Assembly (NCBI RefSeq): GCF_028994805.1
Contig: NZ_JAJQQP010000001.1
Coordinates: forward strand, 505,062-569,061
Length of the DNA: 64,000 nt
DNA from: Promicromonospora iranensis
GTDB lineage: Bacteria; Actinomycetota; Actinomycetes; Actinomycetales; Cellulomonadaceae
Direction: 5' to 3'
In this document: positions 8,973 through 19,900 of the stretch, in pieces
Position numbering within the stretch: the stretch's first letter is position 1
How the letters are laid out: every line of letters starts with the position of its first letter
The notes under the pieces: generated by a model
The model's input: the letters and a program-made list of their open reading frames with translations, nothing else
What the model was told of the DNA's origin: nothing
Databases searched by the model: none
Position numbers and translations under genes: made by a program

Positions 8973-9263
8973 TCACTTGTCGCCGGTGCGCAGGATCTTG
9001 GTACGGAGCACGACCTCGTTGAGGCCGAGCTGACGGTCCAGCTCCTTGGCGGTGGCAGACGTCGCGGTGAAGTCGACCACGGCGTAGATGCCCTCGGACT
9101 TCTTCTGAATCTCGAAGGCCAGACGGCGGCGCCCCCAGATGTCCACCTTGTCGACGGAGCCACCCTCGGTCGTGATGACCGACAGGTACTTGTCGAGCGA
9201 CGGGGCAACGGTGCGCTCCTCGACCTCCGGGTCCAGGATCACCATCATTTCGTACTGACGCAT
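8973..9263 (-). CDS. rpsF: 30S ribosomal protein bS6
   Basis: A 96-residue S6 starting [17 protein letters not shown] and containing [20 protein letters not shown], the conserved S6/S18-interface strand. It binds S18 in the small-subunit platform. The ATG at 9263 is the best start: AGGAGGTG sits about eight bases upstream, while the in-frame GTG at 9275 touches that ribosome-binding site. First gene of the S6-SSB-S18-L9 operon. A single perfect TTGTCCACA-type DnaA 9-mer (9348-9356, minus orientation) lies upstream. Confidence 0.97.
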   Translation of the reverse strand: MRQYEMMVILDPEVEERTVAPSLDKYLSVITTEGGSVDKVDIWGRRRLAFEIQKKSEGIYAVVDFTATSATAKELDRQLGLNEVVLRTKILRTGDK

Positions 9264-9416
9264 GTGTATACCCACCTCCTCTGGTCTCAGCGGTCACGGT
9301 CGTTCCGTGACAGGAGGGTTCACAGCAAGGGCCAAGCCTACCCGCCATGTGGACAACGACGGAATCGAACGGCCGAGAGCCCTCTCACAGGCAAGCTCCG
9401 CCCGTGGCGGCGGTCG

Positions 9417-11984
9417 CTATGGGTTGCCGCCCCCGTTGCCGTTCCCGTTCCCGTTGCCGTTCCCGTCCGTCGGTTCATCGGTCGGGAGACCGACGTCGCC
9501 CGGACCGGACGAGACGATCACCTGCACCGGGCTACCGGAAGGCACCTCGGCGCCCTCGTCTGGATTGACGTCCATGACCACGCCCTGGCCGACCTCCTGG
9601 GACGGCTGGTACTGGATGTCGGGCTGAAGACCGGCACGCTGAATCTGGTTCCTGGCGTTGTTCTCGTCACCGCCGACCAGACCACCGGGCACCTGGACCG
9701 TGTCTTCGTCCGGGCCCGTCGAGACCTCGACCCGGATGTCCGAGCCGCGCTTGACCTCCTGGTTCTCGTGCTGCACTCCCGCCACGAGCCCGGGGGCCTG
9801 ATCGCTCTCGACCTCCACCATCCTGGGGCGCAGGCCGAGCTCGGCCAGCACCCGTGCGACGCCGTCGTACCGCTGCCCGACGAGCCCGAACGGGACCAGC
9901 ACCTTGTCCTCCGGGGTCGCCGACGGCGACGGCGACGTCGACGGAGACGGAGAGGGTGACGGCGACGGGAGCGGCGGCTCGTAGGTCGGGAAGTCCACGA
10001 CCTCCATGCCCTCGGTCACCTGCTTCATGTACTCGGTCCACGCCCAGACGGGCCACGTTCCACCGGTCAGGCTGCCGCCCGCCCACTCACCGAACGGAGT
10101 GATCGGAGCCTGACCGCCCTCGGGTGTCTCCTGATACAGGCCGACGACAGTCGAGAGCTGGGGGATGTAACCGGCGAACCACGCAGCCATGTTCCTGTTG
10201 GTGGAACCTGTCTTTCCCGCCACCGGCCACGGGGTGCCGTCGGGAGCGAGGAGCTCCTGCGCCGGCGCACCCGAGCCCTCCTCCACGACCTTCTGCATCG
10301 CGTAGGTGGCCTTGGCCATCGCATCAGGATCGATGGCGCCCTGGACCGGCGCGTCGGACCACTCGTGGATGGTCAGCTCGCCGTCCTTGACGGAGGTCAC
10401 GATGTGCGTCTTGCTCCGCGTGCCCTGTGCCGCGAAGGTCGCGTAGGCACCGGCAAGGTCGACGGCGCGCACCGGCTCGGTGCCGAGCACGTTCGAGAGC
10501 TCGGCGTTCGTGGACTCCGGAGGAATCCCCGCGCGGATCGCGACATCCTGCGACTTCTCCGGCGTGATCTCCACGTTGAGCTGCGCGTAGACCGTGTTCA
10601 CGGAGTTCGCGGTGGCGTCGATCAGGTCGATGTCCCCGAACGACTCACCGCCCGAGCCCGCAGCACCGAAGTTGGTGAGCTCCTTCTCCTGCTCGACGCC
10701 GTTGACCATCTCGGTCCAGCCAGGGATCTGCATCGGGCTGTTGCCCGTGTAGTACTCGTTGAGCTCGTGCCCCTGCTCGAGTGCGCCGACCAGGGTGAAC
10801 GGCTTGAACGTGGAGCCGGGCTGCGCCTTGCCGTCGGTGGCGGCGTTGAACGGCCGCTCCTCGTAGTTCTTGCCGCCGTAGAGCGCACGGATGGCGCCGT
10901 CCTTGGGGTCGACGGACACGATGGACACACCGAGTCTCTTCGACGCGGCGCCCTCACCCTTGTACGGGATGGTGTTCGCGGTCTCGACCGCTGCCCTCTG
11001 CCACTTCGGGTTGATGGTCGTCTTGATCCGATACCCGTTGGTCATGAGCTGCTCCTCGCTGATGCCGAATCCAGCGAGCTCCTTACGGACCTCCTCGAGC
11101 AGATACCCCACCTGGCCTGCACGGGACACCGGCTTGTACTCGATGGGCTCCGGGAACGTGGCGGCGGCACGCTCCTCCTCGGTGATGTGCCCCAGCTCGG
11201 CCATGTTGCGCAGGACGCGGGCCCACTTCTCCTCGGCGACGGCTCGCGACTCCTCACCGAAGCGCGGGTCCCAGTACGACGGCGACGGGATGATCCCCAC
11301 CAGCATCGCGGTCTCCGAGACCGTCAGCTTGGTCGCCGGCTTGTTGAAGTACGCCTTCGCGGCGGCCTCGAACCCGTAGGCGCCTCGGCCGAGGTAGATC
11401 CTGTTGACGTAGCCCTCGAGGATCTCGTCCTTCGTCTTGTCCCGATCCACCTTGACGGCCACGATGACCTCGCGGAACTTGTCCGCGTAGGACGTCTGGC
11501 CCGGCTCGAAATAGGTGTTCTCGACGTACTGCTGGGTCAGGGTGGAAGCGCCCTGCCGAGTGCCACCGGTCACGTTGCTGACCAGGGCGCGGACCATACC
11601 TACGGGGTCGACCCCGAAGTGGTCCCTGAAGTTCTGGTCCTCGGACGCCAGCACGGCCTCACCCACGTACGGGGGCAGCTCGTCGAGACTCCGGATCGTG
11701 CGGTCCACCGCGGCGAACTTACCCATCACCTTGTCGTTCGCGTAGTAGACGGTCGTGGTCTCCGAGCCGATCTCCGGGCGCTCCTGAGGGACCGCCCAGC
11801 CGATCCAGCCAGCTGTGAACAGTCCGACGACCAGCGACATTCCGGTCAGGATCGTGCCGACGACCACCCGCCACGACGGCACCCAAGCGCGGAGGCCCGT
11901 GCGGTGCGGCCGCGGGTAGTTCCAGATTCCCCGTCGGCGCCGGGGCGTCTGCGGCCAGATCGGAGAAGGACTCCAGTTCGCCAC
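9417..11984 (-). CDS. Class A penicillin-binding protein with two PASTA domains
   Basis: An 855-residue bifunctional PBP (ponA type). Residues 39-63 form the membrane anchor. The glycosyltransferase (GT51) domain carries EDQNF at about 115 and RQGASTLTQQ at 143-152. The transpeptidase domain has STFK at 391-394, SVN at 461-463 and KTG at 591-593. Two PASTA repeats follow (LVPFGLVGQRYDGVA and VQVPGGLVGGDENNARN), then a Gly-Asn tail. It polymerises and cross-links peptidoglycan outside the membrane. GTG 11984 has GAGGAA a few bases upstream. Upstream of rpsF in the same orientation, it corresponds to the ponA position in mycobacteria. A second paralogue follows directly upstream. Confidence 0.93.
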   Translation of the reverse strand: MANWSPSPIWPQTPRRRRGIWNYPRPHRTGLRAWVPSWRVVVGTILTGMSLVVGLFTAGWIGWAVPQERPEIGSETTTVYYANDKVMGKFAAVDRTIRSLDELPPYVGEAVLASEDQNFRDHFGVDPVGMVRALVSNVTGGTRQGASTLTQQYVENTYFEPGQTSYADKFREVIVAVKVDRDKTKDEILEGYVNRIYLGRGAYGFEAAAKAYFNKPATKLTVSETAMLVGIIPSPSYWDPRFGEESRAVAEEKWARVLRNMAELGHITEEERAAATFPEPIEYKPVSRAGQVGYLLEEVRKELAGFGISEEQLMTNGYRIKTTINPKWQRAAVETANTIPYKGEGAASKRLGVSIVSVDPKDGAIRALYGGKNYEERPFNAATDGKAQPGSTFKPFTLVGALEQGHELNEYYTGNSPMQIPGWTEMVNGVEQEKELTNFGAAGSGGESFGDIDLIDATANSVNTVYAQLNVEITPEKSQDVAIRAGIPPESTNAELSNVLGTEPVRAVDLAGAYATFAAQGTRSKTHIVTSVKDGELTIHEWSDAPVQGAIDPDAMAKATYAMQKVVEEGSGAPAQELLAPDGTPWPVAGKTGSTNRNMAAWFAGYIPQLSTVVGLYQETPEGGQAPITPFGEWAGGSLTGGTWPVWAWTEYMKQVTEGMEVVDFPTYEPPLPSPSPSPSPSTSPSPSATPEDKVLVPFGLVGQRYDGVARVLAELGLRPRMVEVESDQAPGLVAGVQHENQEVKRGSDIRVEVSTGPDEDTVQVPGGLVGGDENNARNQIQRAGLQPDIQYQPSQEVGQGVVMDVNPDEGAEVPSGSPVQVIVSSGPGDVGLPTDEPTDGNGNGNGNGNGGGNP

Positions 11985-12130
11985 GTCTTCCTCGTTCCTC
12001 GTATCAGCCCAGTGATCGCACTGAACCCCGAAACGATAGAGGATCGATGTTCACGGGAAGTAGCACAAACGCGGTTTCTGTGTGGACGCCCCGTGTTCAA
12101 ACGGCCGTTTCGGCCGCTTTCACCCGGACC

Positions 12131-12169
12131 GACGACGGGCTCGGCCAGAACTGGACCGAGCCCGTCGTC
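12131..12169 (-). terminator. Terminator after the second PASTA PBP gene
   Basis: A perfect 14-base-pair stem (GACGACGGGCTCGG, 12131-12144, with 12156-12169) with an 11-base loop lies between the two PBP genes, downstream of the upstream copy. Each PBP therefore probably has its own transcript. Confidence 0.75.
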
Positions 12170-12215
12170 CCGCTGCTCAGGAGCCTGCGCCCGCGAGGGC
12201 CTCCCTGGGGCAGGC

Positions 12216-14771
12216 CTACCTGAAGATCCCGTTCCCGTCGTCCGACGGATCGTCGGACGGTTCGCCGCCGCCGCCCTCGGGCCCGGTGGAGACGACGAGC
12301 GTCACCTCGCTGCCCACCGGCACCTCCGACCCCTCGCCCGGGTCGACCGCGACCACCTTGCCCTCCGGCACGGTGTCGGACGGCTGCTCCTGCACGACCG
12401 GCGACAGGTCAGCGGCCTGGAGCTGCCCCTCGGCATAGCCGCGATCCTGGTTCGTCAGGCCCCAGGGCACGGTGGTCGTCTCGTCCTCCTCGACCTGGGA
12501 ACCGTTCGAGACCTCGACGCGGATGGTCTCCCCGGGTTCGACCTCCTGGCCCTCACGATCGACCGCGAGCACTGTGCCGGCCGCCTGGTCGCTGTCCACG
12601 GGCACCTGCTGCGACACGAGCCCGGCACCGGCGATCGCCGACGCGGCGACGGGGTACTGCTGGCCGACCAGCCCCGTCGGCACCATCACCTTCTCTTCTT
12701 CCGTTTCCTCCGACGGGCTGATGGACGGCGACGGCGACTGTGTCGGCTCCGGCGGTGCGGGCGGGGTGTACTGCGGGAACTCCTCGATCTCCATGCCCTC
12801 GGTCGCCTTGGCCATGTAGTCGGTCCAGGCCATCACCGGCCAGCTACCACCGGTGATCTGCTCGTAACCGCCGAACGGCTTGATCTGTTCGTACCTGTTC
12901 GCCTTGATGTCGTACTCGTAGAGCCCGACCACCGTCGTGAGCTGCGGCACGAAACCGGCGAACCACGCCGACATGTTGTCGTTGGAGGATCCCGTCTTAC
13001 CGGCGACCGGACGCTGGGTACCGTCCGGGCCGAGTAGATCCTGCGCCGGCGCACCCGAACCGTCCTCGACCACCTTGGTCATGGCGTAGGTCGCGGCGGC
13101 CATGACCTCCTCGTCGAACATCTGCTGTCGCGTCGTCGACCCCTCGTGGATGAGGTCCTCGCCGTTCATCACCTTGGTCACCAGGTGCGGGGTCGTGCGA
13201 TAGCCCTGGGCGGCGATGGTCGAGTAGGCGTGCGCGAGGTCGACGTTGGTCACGTACGCGGTGCCCAGCACGTTGGCGAGGTTGCCCCCGATGCTGCAGC
13301 AGTCGTTGGTGTCCGGGTCGTCGTCGGCCTTCGGGATGCCGAGGTCGTAACCGACCTGCGCCGTCGTCTCCGGCCCGATCTCCTTGTTGAGCTGGCCGTA
13401 CACGACGTTCACCGAGTCGGCGGTCGCGGCTGCCAGGTCGAGGCTGCTCCACGACTGGTTCTCGAAGTTGTACAGCGGGACGTCGGGGCCGTCCGGATCC
13501 TGCTTCCAGCCCTCGATCACCGTGCCGTCGACGGCGGTGTACCGCTTGGTGAGCGGGATGTCTTGCTCCAACGCCCCGATCAGCGTGAACGGCTTGAAGG
13601 TCGACGCGCCCTGCGCCCGGAAGGTCGCTGCGTTGGTCGGGTTGGTCGAGTAGTTCGGGCCGCCGTACATCGCCTTGATCTCGCCCGTCTGCGGGTCGAT
13701 CGAGGTCAGCGAGGCCCGGACGTCGTCGTTCGCGTCCTCCGGCAGCTTCATCGTCTCGTAGGCGGCAGCCTGCATCTTGCGGTCGATCGACGTGTGGATC
13801 TCGAAGCCGCTCGTCGCCAGCCGGTCCTCGGAGATGCCCGCACCCTCGGGACGCGGCTTGGCGAGCTCCTTGGCCACCTGCTCCATCAGGTAGGCGGTCT
13901 TGTTGTCACCGGATCCCTGCTTGTACTCGACCAGCTCGGGATACTCCGCGGCGGCACGATCCTGCTCGGTGATGTAGCCCTGCTCCACCATCAGGTTCAG
14001 GGTGCGCTCCCAGCGAGCCTTCGCCTGCGCCTCGGCATCCTCCCCCTGGCGCGGGTCCCAGTACGTGGGGTTGGGGATGATCCCCGCGAGGAAGGCTGAC
14101 TCGGAGATGGTCATCTCCTTGGCCGGGTGCCCGAAGTACGCCTGCGAGGCCGCCTCGACACCGTACGCGCCGCGTCCGAGGTAGATGGTGTTGACGTACC
14201 CCTCGAGCACCTGGTCCTTGGACTGCTGCTGCGTCACCTTGAGGGCGATGATCGCTTCCCTGAGCTTCGTCGCATACGTCGCGTACTCCACACCGACGTA
14301 GTAGTTCTCGACGTACTGCTGGGTCAGGGTCGAGGCACCCTGGCGGTCGCCGCCGGTCACGTTGTTCAGCGTGGCGCGAACGATGCCCAACGGGTTGATG
14401 CCCATGTGGGAGCGGAAGGACTGGTCCTCCGACGAGATGATCGCGTTCGTCACCTGCGGCGGAAGCTCGTCGAGCGGCACGATGGTCCGGTCCTGCGCCG
14501 CGAACTTTCCGATCGGCTTGCCGTCGGAGTAGTACACGGTGGTGGCCTCGTCGCGGACGGTGTTCAGCTCGCCCGGCACGCCGACGTTCACCCAGGCGGC
14601 GATGAGCACGCCGGCCACGAGCGACGTACCGGTCAGCAGCGCGCCCACGACGAACCGCCACGACGGGACCCAGGCACGGATCCCGGTGCGGTACGGACGG
14701 GGGTAGTTCCAGATTCCCTGGCGCCGTCGGGGAGTTTGCGGCCAGATCGGAGGGGGACTCCAGTTCGACAC
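12216..14771 (-). CDS. Second class A penicillin-binding protein with PASTA domains (paralogue)
   Basis: An 851-residue paralogue of the neighbouring PBP. The first 25 residues are nearly identical (SNWSPPPIWPQTPRRRQG against ANWSPSPIWPQTPRRRRG), then come a TM helix, GT51 motifs (EDQSFRSH, RQGASTLTQQYVEN), and transpeptidase motifs STFK, SVN and KTGSS. Two PASTA repeats (MVPTGLVGQQYPVAASA and TVPWGLTNQDRGYAEGQL) precede a short tail. GTG 14771 is preferred: AGAGG lies five bases upstream, and the in-frame ATG at 14807 has no ribosome-binding site. The tandem arrangement indicates local duplication. PASTA domains usually sense muropeptides or uncross-linked peptidoglycan. Confidence 0.92.
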   Translation of the reverse strand: MSNWSPPPIWPQTPRRRQGIWNYPRPYRTGIRAWVPSWRFVVGALLTGTSLVAGVLIAAWVNVGVPGELNTVRDEATTVYYSDGKPIGKFAAQDRTIVPLDELPPQVTNAIISSEDQSFRSHMGINPLGIVRATLNNVTGGDRQGASTLTQQYVENYYVGVEYATYATKLREAIIALKVTQQQSKDQVLEGYVNTIYLGRGAYGVEAASQAYFGHPAKEMTISESAFLAGIIPNPTYWDPRQGEDAEAQAKARWERTLNLMVEQGYITEQDRAAAEYPELVEYKQGSGDNKTAYLMEQVAKELAKPRPEGAGISEDRLATSGFEIHTSIDRKMQAAAYETMKLPEDANDDVRASLTSIDPQTGEIKAMYGGPNYSTNPTNAATFRAQGASTFKPFTLIGALEQDIPLTKRYTAVDGTVIEGWKQDPDGPDVPLYNFENQSWSSLDLAAATADSVNVVYGQLNKEIGPETTAQVGYDLGIPKADDDPDTNDCCSIGGNLANVLGTAYVTNVDLAHAYSTIAAQGYRTTPHLVTKVMNGEDLIHEGSTTRQQMFDEEVMAAATYAMTKVVEDGSGAPAQDLLGPDGTQRPVAGKTGSSNDNMSAWFAGFVPQLTTVVGLYEYDIKANRYEQIKPFGGYEQITGGSWPVMAWTDYMAKATEGMEIEEFPQYTPPAPPEPTQSPSPSISPSEETEEEKVMVPTGLVGQQYPVAASAIAGAGLVSQQVPVDSDQAAGTVLAVDREGQEVEPGETIRVEVSNGSQVEEDETTTVPWGLTNQDRGYAEGQLQAADLSPVVQEQPSDTVPEGKVVAVDPGEGSEVPVGSEVTLVVSTGPEGGGGEPSDDPSDDGNGIFR

Positions 14772-15026
14772 GTCAGCCTCTTCCTCGGTTCGACTTGCGC
14801 CCGCCATGTGCGATCGACGCACATGCAACTGCGGACAACCCGAAACCATAGGGGATCTCCAGCAGGCGCTAGTAGCCCCAACCTGTTACAAGACCCCGCT
14901 CCGGGGCATCTCCCCCAGGGTCAGCCCAGTCCGTCTGCCTCTGCTTCACATTTCATCCACCAACCGGCCGACGCCGGTCCCCGCGGAGCGGCGGATTGCG
15001 CACCGCCGACCACGTGCTTATTCTCT

Positions 15027-15049
15027 CGATGTATCGACTCGATACATCG
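15027..15049. promoter_or_regulatory. Palindromic operator upstream of padR-ino1
   Basis: CGATGTATCGA (15027-15037), a single C, then TCGATACATCG (15039-15049) form a perfect 11-base-arm palindrome. It ends 51 bases before the PadR start codon. PadR proteins bind palindromes with ATGT/ACAT ends, so this is most likely the PadR autoregulatory operator. It would also control ino1, which is co-transcribed. GATACA inside the right arm could double as a -10 box. Confidence 0.8.
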
Positions 15050-15100
15050 TGCATTACTGATTCGCCCGGGCAACCGGGACCGTCCGGGAAGGAGGCCACC

Positions 15101-15748
15101 GTGCGCAGCCGGTCCGACGTGCTGGAGACCGCCGTCCTCGGCCTGCTCAACGAGTCCCCGCTGCACGGTTACGAGCTCCGCAAGCGCCTCAACCTCGTGC
15201 TCGGCTCGTTCCGTGCCTTCTCGTACGGCACGCTCTACCCGGCCCTCAAGGCCCTGGTCGCGCGCGGACTGATCGTGACGACGGAGAGCGACCCGCCGCC
15301 GCCCCCGCCCCGCAAGACCAAGCCGGGGATCCCCGGCCGGACCACCAAGCCCAAGCCCCTCGGCCGACGTCGCGTCGTCTACGAGCTGACCGCCGAGGGC
15401 AAGGAGCACCTCCAGACCGTTCTGGCCACCGCCGGCCCCGCGGCCTGGGAGGACGACAACTTCGACGTCCGGTTCGCGCTCTTCGCGCAGACGGACGCCG
15501 AGACCCGCCTCCGCGTTCTCGAAGGCCGGCGCACCCGGCTGACCGAGCGCTTGGAGGCGTTCCGGGAGTCCGCGACGCACCCGCGTTCGCGGCTCGACGA
15601 ATACGCGCTCGAGCTCCAGCGGTTCGGGCTCGAGAAGGTCGAGCGCGAAGTGCTCTGGCTCGACAGCCTCATCTCCACGGAACGGGGACGCGCCGCGGTG
15701 CAGCCCCGCCCATCGCAGCAAGATCAAACGAAGAAGGAGCGAGGATGA
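15101..15748 (+). CDS. PadR-family transcriptional repressor
   Basis: A 215-residue regulator. The N-terminal winged helix reads [20 protein letters not shown], then [23 protein letters not shown], the PadR hallmark. A Pro- and Lys-rich insert ([16 protein letters not shown]) follows in the wing, and the C-terminal part (residues 130-200) is a dimerising coiled coil. GTG 15101 has GGAAGGAGG ending five bases upstream. The stop codon overlaps the ino1 start (ATGA), so the two are translationally coupled. The same padR-ino1 pairing occurs in mycobacteria (Rv0047c-Rv0046c), suggesting it controls inositol synthesis, probably through the palindrome at 15027. The effector is unknown. Confidence 0.9.
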   Translation: MRSRSDVLETAVLGLLNESPLHGYELRKRLNLVLGSFRAFSYGTLYPALKALVARGLIVTTESDPPPPPPRKTKPGIPGRTTKPKPLGRRRVVYELTAEGKEHLQTVLATAGPAAWEDDNFDVRFALFAQTDAETRLRVLEGRRTRLTERLEAFRESATHPRSRLDEYALELQRFGLEKVEREVLWLDSLISTERGRAAVQPRPSQQDQTKKERG

Positions 15749-16836
15749 CCTCCATCCGCGTGGGCATCGTCGGCGTAGGAAACTGCGCCTCGTCCCTGGT
15801 CCAGGGCGTGCACTACTACCGTGACGCCGACCCGGCAGGCACCGTGCCGGGCCTCATGCACGTGCAGTTCGGCGACTACCACGTGTCGGACCTCGAGTTC
15901 GTCGCGGCGTTCGACGTCGACGCGAAGAAGGTCGGCTTCGACCTGGCCGAGGCCATCTCCGCGTCCGAGAACAACACGATCAAGATCGCGGACGTGCCGC
16001 CCACGGGCGTCATCGTCCAGCGCGGGCCGACCCTCGACGGTCTGGGCGACTTCTACCGCGACACGATCGACGAGTCGGCAAAGGACGCCGTCGACGTCGT
16101 GGCGGCCCTGCGCGAGGCCGAGGTCGACGTGCTCGTCTGCTACCTGCCGGTGGGCTCCGAGGAGGCCGCCAAGTTCTACGCGCAGTGCGCCATCGACGCC
16201 GGTGTCGCCTTCGTCAACGCCCTCCCCGTGTTCATCGCGTCCGACCCCGAGTGGGCCAAGAAGTTCGAGGACGCGGGCGTGCCGATCGTCGGCGACGACA
16301 TCAAGTCGCAGGTCGGCGCCACCATCACGCATCGCGTGCTGGCCAAGCTGTTCGAGGACCGCGGTGTCTTCCTGGACCGCACGTACCAGCTGAACGTCGG
16401 CGGCAACATGGACTTCAAGAACATGCTGCAGCGCGACCGCCTGGAGTCGAAGAAGGTCTCCAAGACGCAGGCCGTGACGTCCAACCTGACGGGCGCACTG
16501 GCCGGCAAGAAGGACGACCGCAACGTCCACATCGGCCCGTCGGACTACGTGGCGTGGCTCGACGACCGCAAGTGGGCGTACGTGCGCCTCGAGGGCCGCG
16601 CGTTCGGCGAGGTCCCGCTCAGCCTGGAGTACAAGCTCGAGGTGTGGGACTCCCCCAACTCGGCCGGCATCATCATCGACGCCGTCCGGGCCGCGAAGAT
16701 CGCCAAGGACCGCGGGGTCGGCGGCCCTCTCCACTCGGCCGCGACCTACTTCATGAAGTCCCCGCCCGTGCAGATGGAGGACACCGCCGGGCGCGAGCGG
16801 CTGGAGGCCTTCATCCGCGGCGACATCGAGCGCTGA
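15745..16836 (+). CDS. ino1: myo-Inositol-1-phosphate synthase
   Basis: A 363-residue enzyme that converts glucose-6-phosphate to inositol-1-phosphate with bound NAD. This is the first step to phosphatidylinositol, mycothiol and inositol osmolytes in actinobacteria. The Rossmann motif [11 protein letters not shown] is at residues 8-18. [11 protein letters not shown] and [16 protein letters not shown] are the family's catalytic signatures, and [16 protein letters not shown] is conserved near the C-terminus. The length fits the actinobacterial/archaeal short form. The ATG overlaps the padR stop codon. Confidence 0.95.
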   Translation: MTSIRVGIVGVGNCASSLVQGVHYYRDADPAGTVPGLMHVQFGDYHVSDLEFVAAFDVDAKKVGFDLAEAISASENNTIKIADVPPTGVIVQRGPTLDGLGDFYRDTIDESAKDAVDVVAALREAEVDVLVCYLPVGSEEAAKFYAQCAIDAGVAFVNALPVFIASDPEWAKKFEDAGVPIVGDDIKSQVGATITHRVLAKLFEDRGVFLDRTYQLNVGGNMDFKNMLQRDRLESKKVSKTQAVTSNLTGALAGKKDDRNVHIGPSDYVAWLDDRKWAYVRLEGRAFGEVPLSLEYKLEVWDSPNSAGIIIDAVRAAKIAKDRGVGGPLHSAATYFMKSPPVQMEDTAGRERLEAFIRGDIER

Positions 16837-16846
16837 CAAGCCTCGC

Positions 16847-16902
16847 CCGGACGTGTCAGAGCCTCAGGTCTTTCGAGTGAGCTGAGGATCTGACACGTCC
16901 GG
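16847..16902. terminator. Bidirectional hairpin between ino1 and the subtilase gene
   Basis: CCGGACGTGTCAGA (16847-16860) pairs perfectly with 16889-16902, and an inner CCTCAG/CTGAGG stem (16862-16867 with 16882-16887) extends it. It lies between two convergent genes. Confidence 0.8.
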
Positions 16903-16927
16903 TGCTGCTAGCTACAGGTGGCGCTCA

Positions 16928-19900
16928 CTACTTGATCGGGTCCAGCTCGAAGTCGGTCACCACGGTGGTGCCCGCCTTCACGGTCGCAGAACCGACCTGT
17001 GGGACGTACCCGTTGGCCGTGGCGATGAGCTGCGCCTTCTTCTCCGACTTGTCGAACCAGTACTCGTAGACGCCGTCGTCCCCAGTGACCAGGGTGACGG
17101 CCGAGAACTTGCCGTTGACCTGGACCACCGCGTCCCCGAGCGACACGACGCCGTCCGGAGTGACGCCGCCCACTGTGCCGGAGAGCTTGCCCCAGCTCTT
17201 CGGCGGGTTGATCTTCATCGACACGTCCACCGACGGGGCGGCGTACGGCGTCTCCGCGTCGGCCACGATCGCGCCGGTGAACGTGCCCGGCTGGGGCACC
17301 ACACCGCTCATGGCCGCCGTGATCGTCTTGCTCCGGCCCGGCTCGAGCGTGAACTCGGTCGGGTTCATGGTCAGCCAGTCCATGCTGCCGCCGCCGACGG
17401 TGTCACCGGAGACGTTCATGACGATGTGCATGTCAGGCCAGCCGATGGAGTCGGTCGTGGCCGGCTCCGGAAGCGCGCACTCGGTCGCCGCGAGGTACGA
17501 CGGCGCGGACTGACCCGCGCCGTTGGACCCGATGTAGAAGACGCCGCCGCTCGACTGCTGGTTGGGTGAGACGATCTCGACCACCAGCGTGGAACCGGCA
17601 GGCACCTCGCCGGTCACGGGAACCGAGACCATCGTCAGGGTCGACGCCGGGATGCTCGTCTCCGTCGTACCGATCTGGGTCAGGTTGTCGAAGGTGAGGT
17701 CACCATCGAGGGTGTGGAGGTTGACCGTCAGGGTCTGCGCCGTGGCCTCCTCGATACCGAAGGACACCTCCGAGACCTCGAAGTCGCCGTCGATACCGAA
17801 GTCGCTCAGCGTGAACGTCCGGAAGAAGTGGTTCTCCGTGGTCCCCGCCAGGCCACCGCACGACGCGGAGTTGAGCGCGGTGATCTCCTGCGACGCAGAG
17901 TGGGTGATGGTCGTGGCGTTCGGCGAGACCGGGATCGACTCCGGTGTCACGCTCTCAGCCGCTGCGCCATTGCCGGCAGCCTGGAAGCGCGAGCCCGCGC
18001 CACCGAACGACCCGCCGACCTTGGCAGACGGCTCCGTGCTCTCGGCCACGGTGGCCTTGCCCTGGGGGTGCTGGATGACGGCGGCGCCGTCCATGCCCAG
18101 GATGTCGAAGCCACCGCCGGTGCCCGTCATCTCGACGTCCGCCGGCGCGGTGCCCTCGTTCGTCACCGTGAAGCGCTTGGTCGTGGAGCTGCCCAGCGGA
18201 AGGGTGGTGTCGATCGACTCGGTGCTGACGGCGAGCATGCCCGCTGCGAGCGCCGCGTCGAACGTACCGGTGTCCTCCGGCTCGAGGCTGACGGTGCCTG
18301 ACGCCGACTCGTAGTCCGGCGCCGTCACGCCGACCGTGTAGTCGCCGGGGAGGGCGATCGCCGAGTACGTGCCGTCCTCGTTCGAGGTAGCGGTCCGGGT
18401 GACGTCGTCGGCCGTGGCTGTGACGGTGGCACCCTCGAGCGGCTCACCGGTGTTCAGGTCGGTGATCGTGCCCTCGAGGAACGAGAGGACGGGAGCCGTG
18501 TAGGTGATGGTCAGGCCCGCGGAGACGGCGGGCGTGTTGTTGGAGTACTCCATGCCGACGGTGCCGGACTCGTTCTCGATGCCGATCGTCGCGGAGCTGC
18601 CCTTGGCGGTGTCCGTGTCGGTGACGTCTCCGTAGCCGTAGATCACCGTGCCGTCGGCGACGAGCGTGACCGAGAAGCTCAGCCGGTCGGTGGCGGGGCT
18701 GTACTTGCGCACGTCGCGCCACTCGATGACGAACGCGTCCTCACCGTCGACCGTCGTGGTGCCGGTGTAGAGGCCGGCGTCGGCGTCGAGGTTGAGGTCG
18801 TCCCAGAAGGGGTACAGGGCGGCGTTGGGCACCGCGCTGCTCGGGATGCTGCCGTTGGCGTAGCTGGTGCTGCCGGCCAGGAAGTTGACGTGGCCGTTCG
18901 AGGTGACGAACGCGGTGTCGTAGCCCTCGCCGTAGAACGGGAACTCGAACGGCAGGTCGAGCGACGTCTGCGCGTCGTCGCCGGTGAGGGAGTTCTCTGT
19001 GTCGCCCTGCAGGTAGTCACCGGTCGAGGTGGCGCAGGAGTAGCCGAAGTCGTCGGTCACCGCAGTGATCTCGACGGGCACGTCCTTCGCGCCGTCCACC
19101 ACGACGTCGGCCTCGAAGGTGGAGGCGCAGCCACCCATCTGGACGGTGAGCGGGTAGGTGCCCTCGGGGACGTCGGCGAAGGCGAAGGTGCCGTCAGCGC
19201 CGGTGGTGGTGTCCTCGAAGTGGCTGCCGAGGCTGACCGGGGCACCCGCGACCGGGTCATCCGACCCGGAGAAGGTGACCGTGCCCGTCACGGCGTGCGA
19301 CGGAGCGGCCTCGAGCGTGATCGGCACGTCGACGGTGCCGTCCTCGGTGACGACCGCGGGTGCCGGCGTGGAGGGCAGGAATCCGAAGGCGGACGCGGAC
19401 ACCGCGTAGTCGCCGGTGGCGACGCGCGCGGTGAAGGTGCCGTCCTCGTCGGTGCTGACGGTGCGGTCCCGGTCACCGTCGACGGTGACGTCGGCCCCGG
19501 CGATCGGGGCGCCGGCTGCGTCGGTGACGGTGCCGGTGACGTACCCGGTGGCGCCGATCGGGGCCGCGTCGATGAGCGCGGCGACGTCGAGCTTGCCCTC
19601 GCCCCACACGTTGTTGTTGCCGGCGGTGCCGCCGCAGGTGGTGTCGTCGGTGTCGACGGCGGACTCGTTGAGGAGCGCCTCGGTGCCCTCGATGTCACCG
19701 ATGAGCGCCGGAGCGGCGCCCCAGAGCAGCGCCACCGCACCCGCGAGGTGGGGGGCTGCCATGGACGTACCGTTGAAGGCGGCGTAGCCGTCACCAGGGA
19801 TCGAGGAGCGCACGTTCACGCCGGGGGCGGCGATGTTGGGCTTGACCATGCCGTCCTGGCCGGCACCGCGCGACGAGAAGCCGGCGATGGCACCGGAGGA

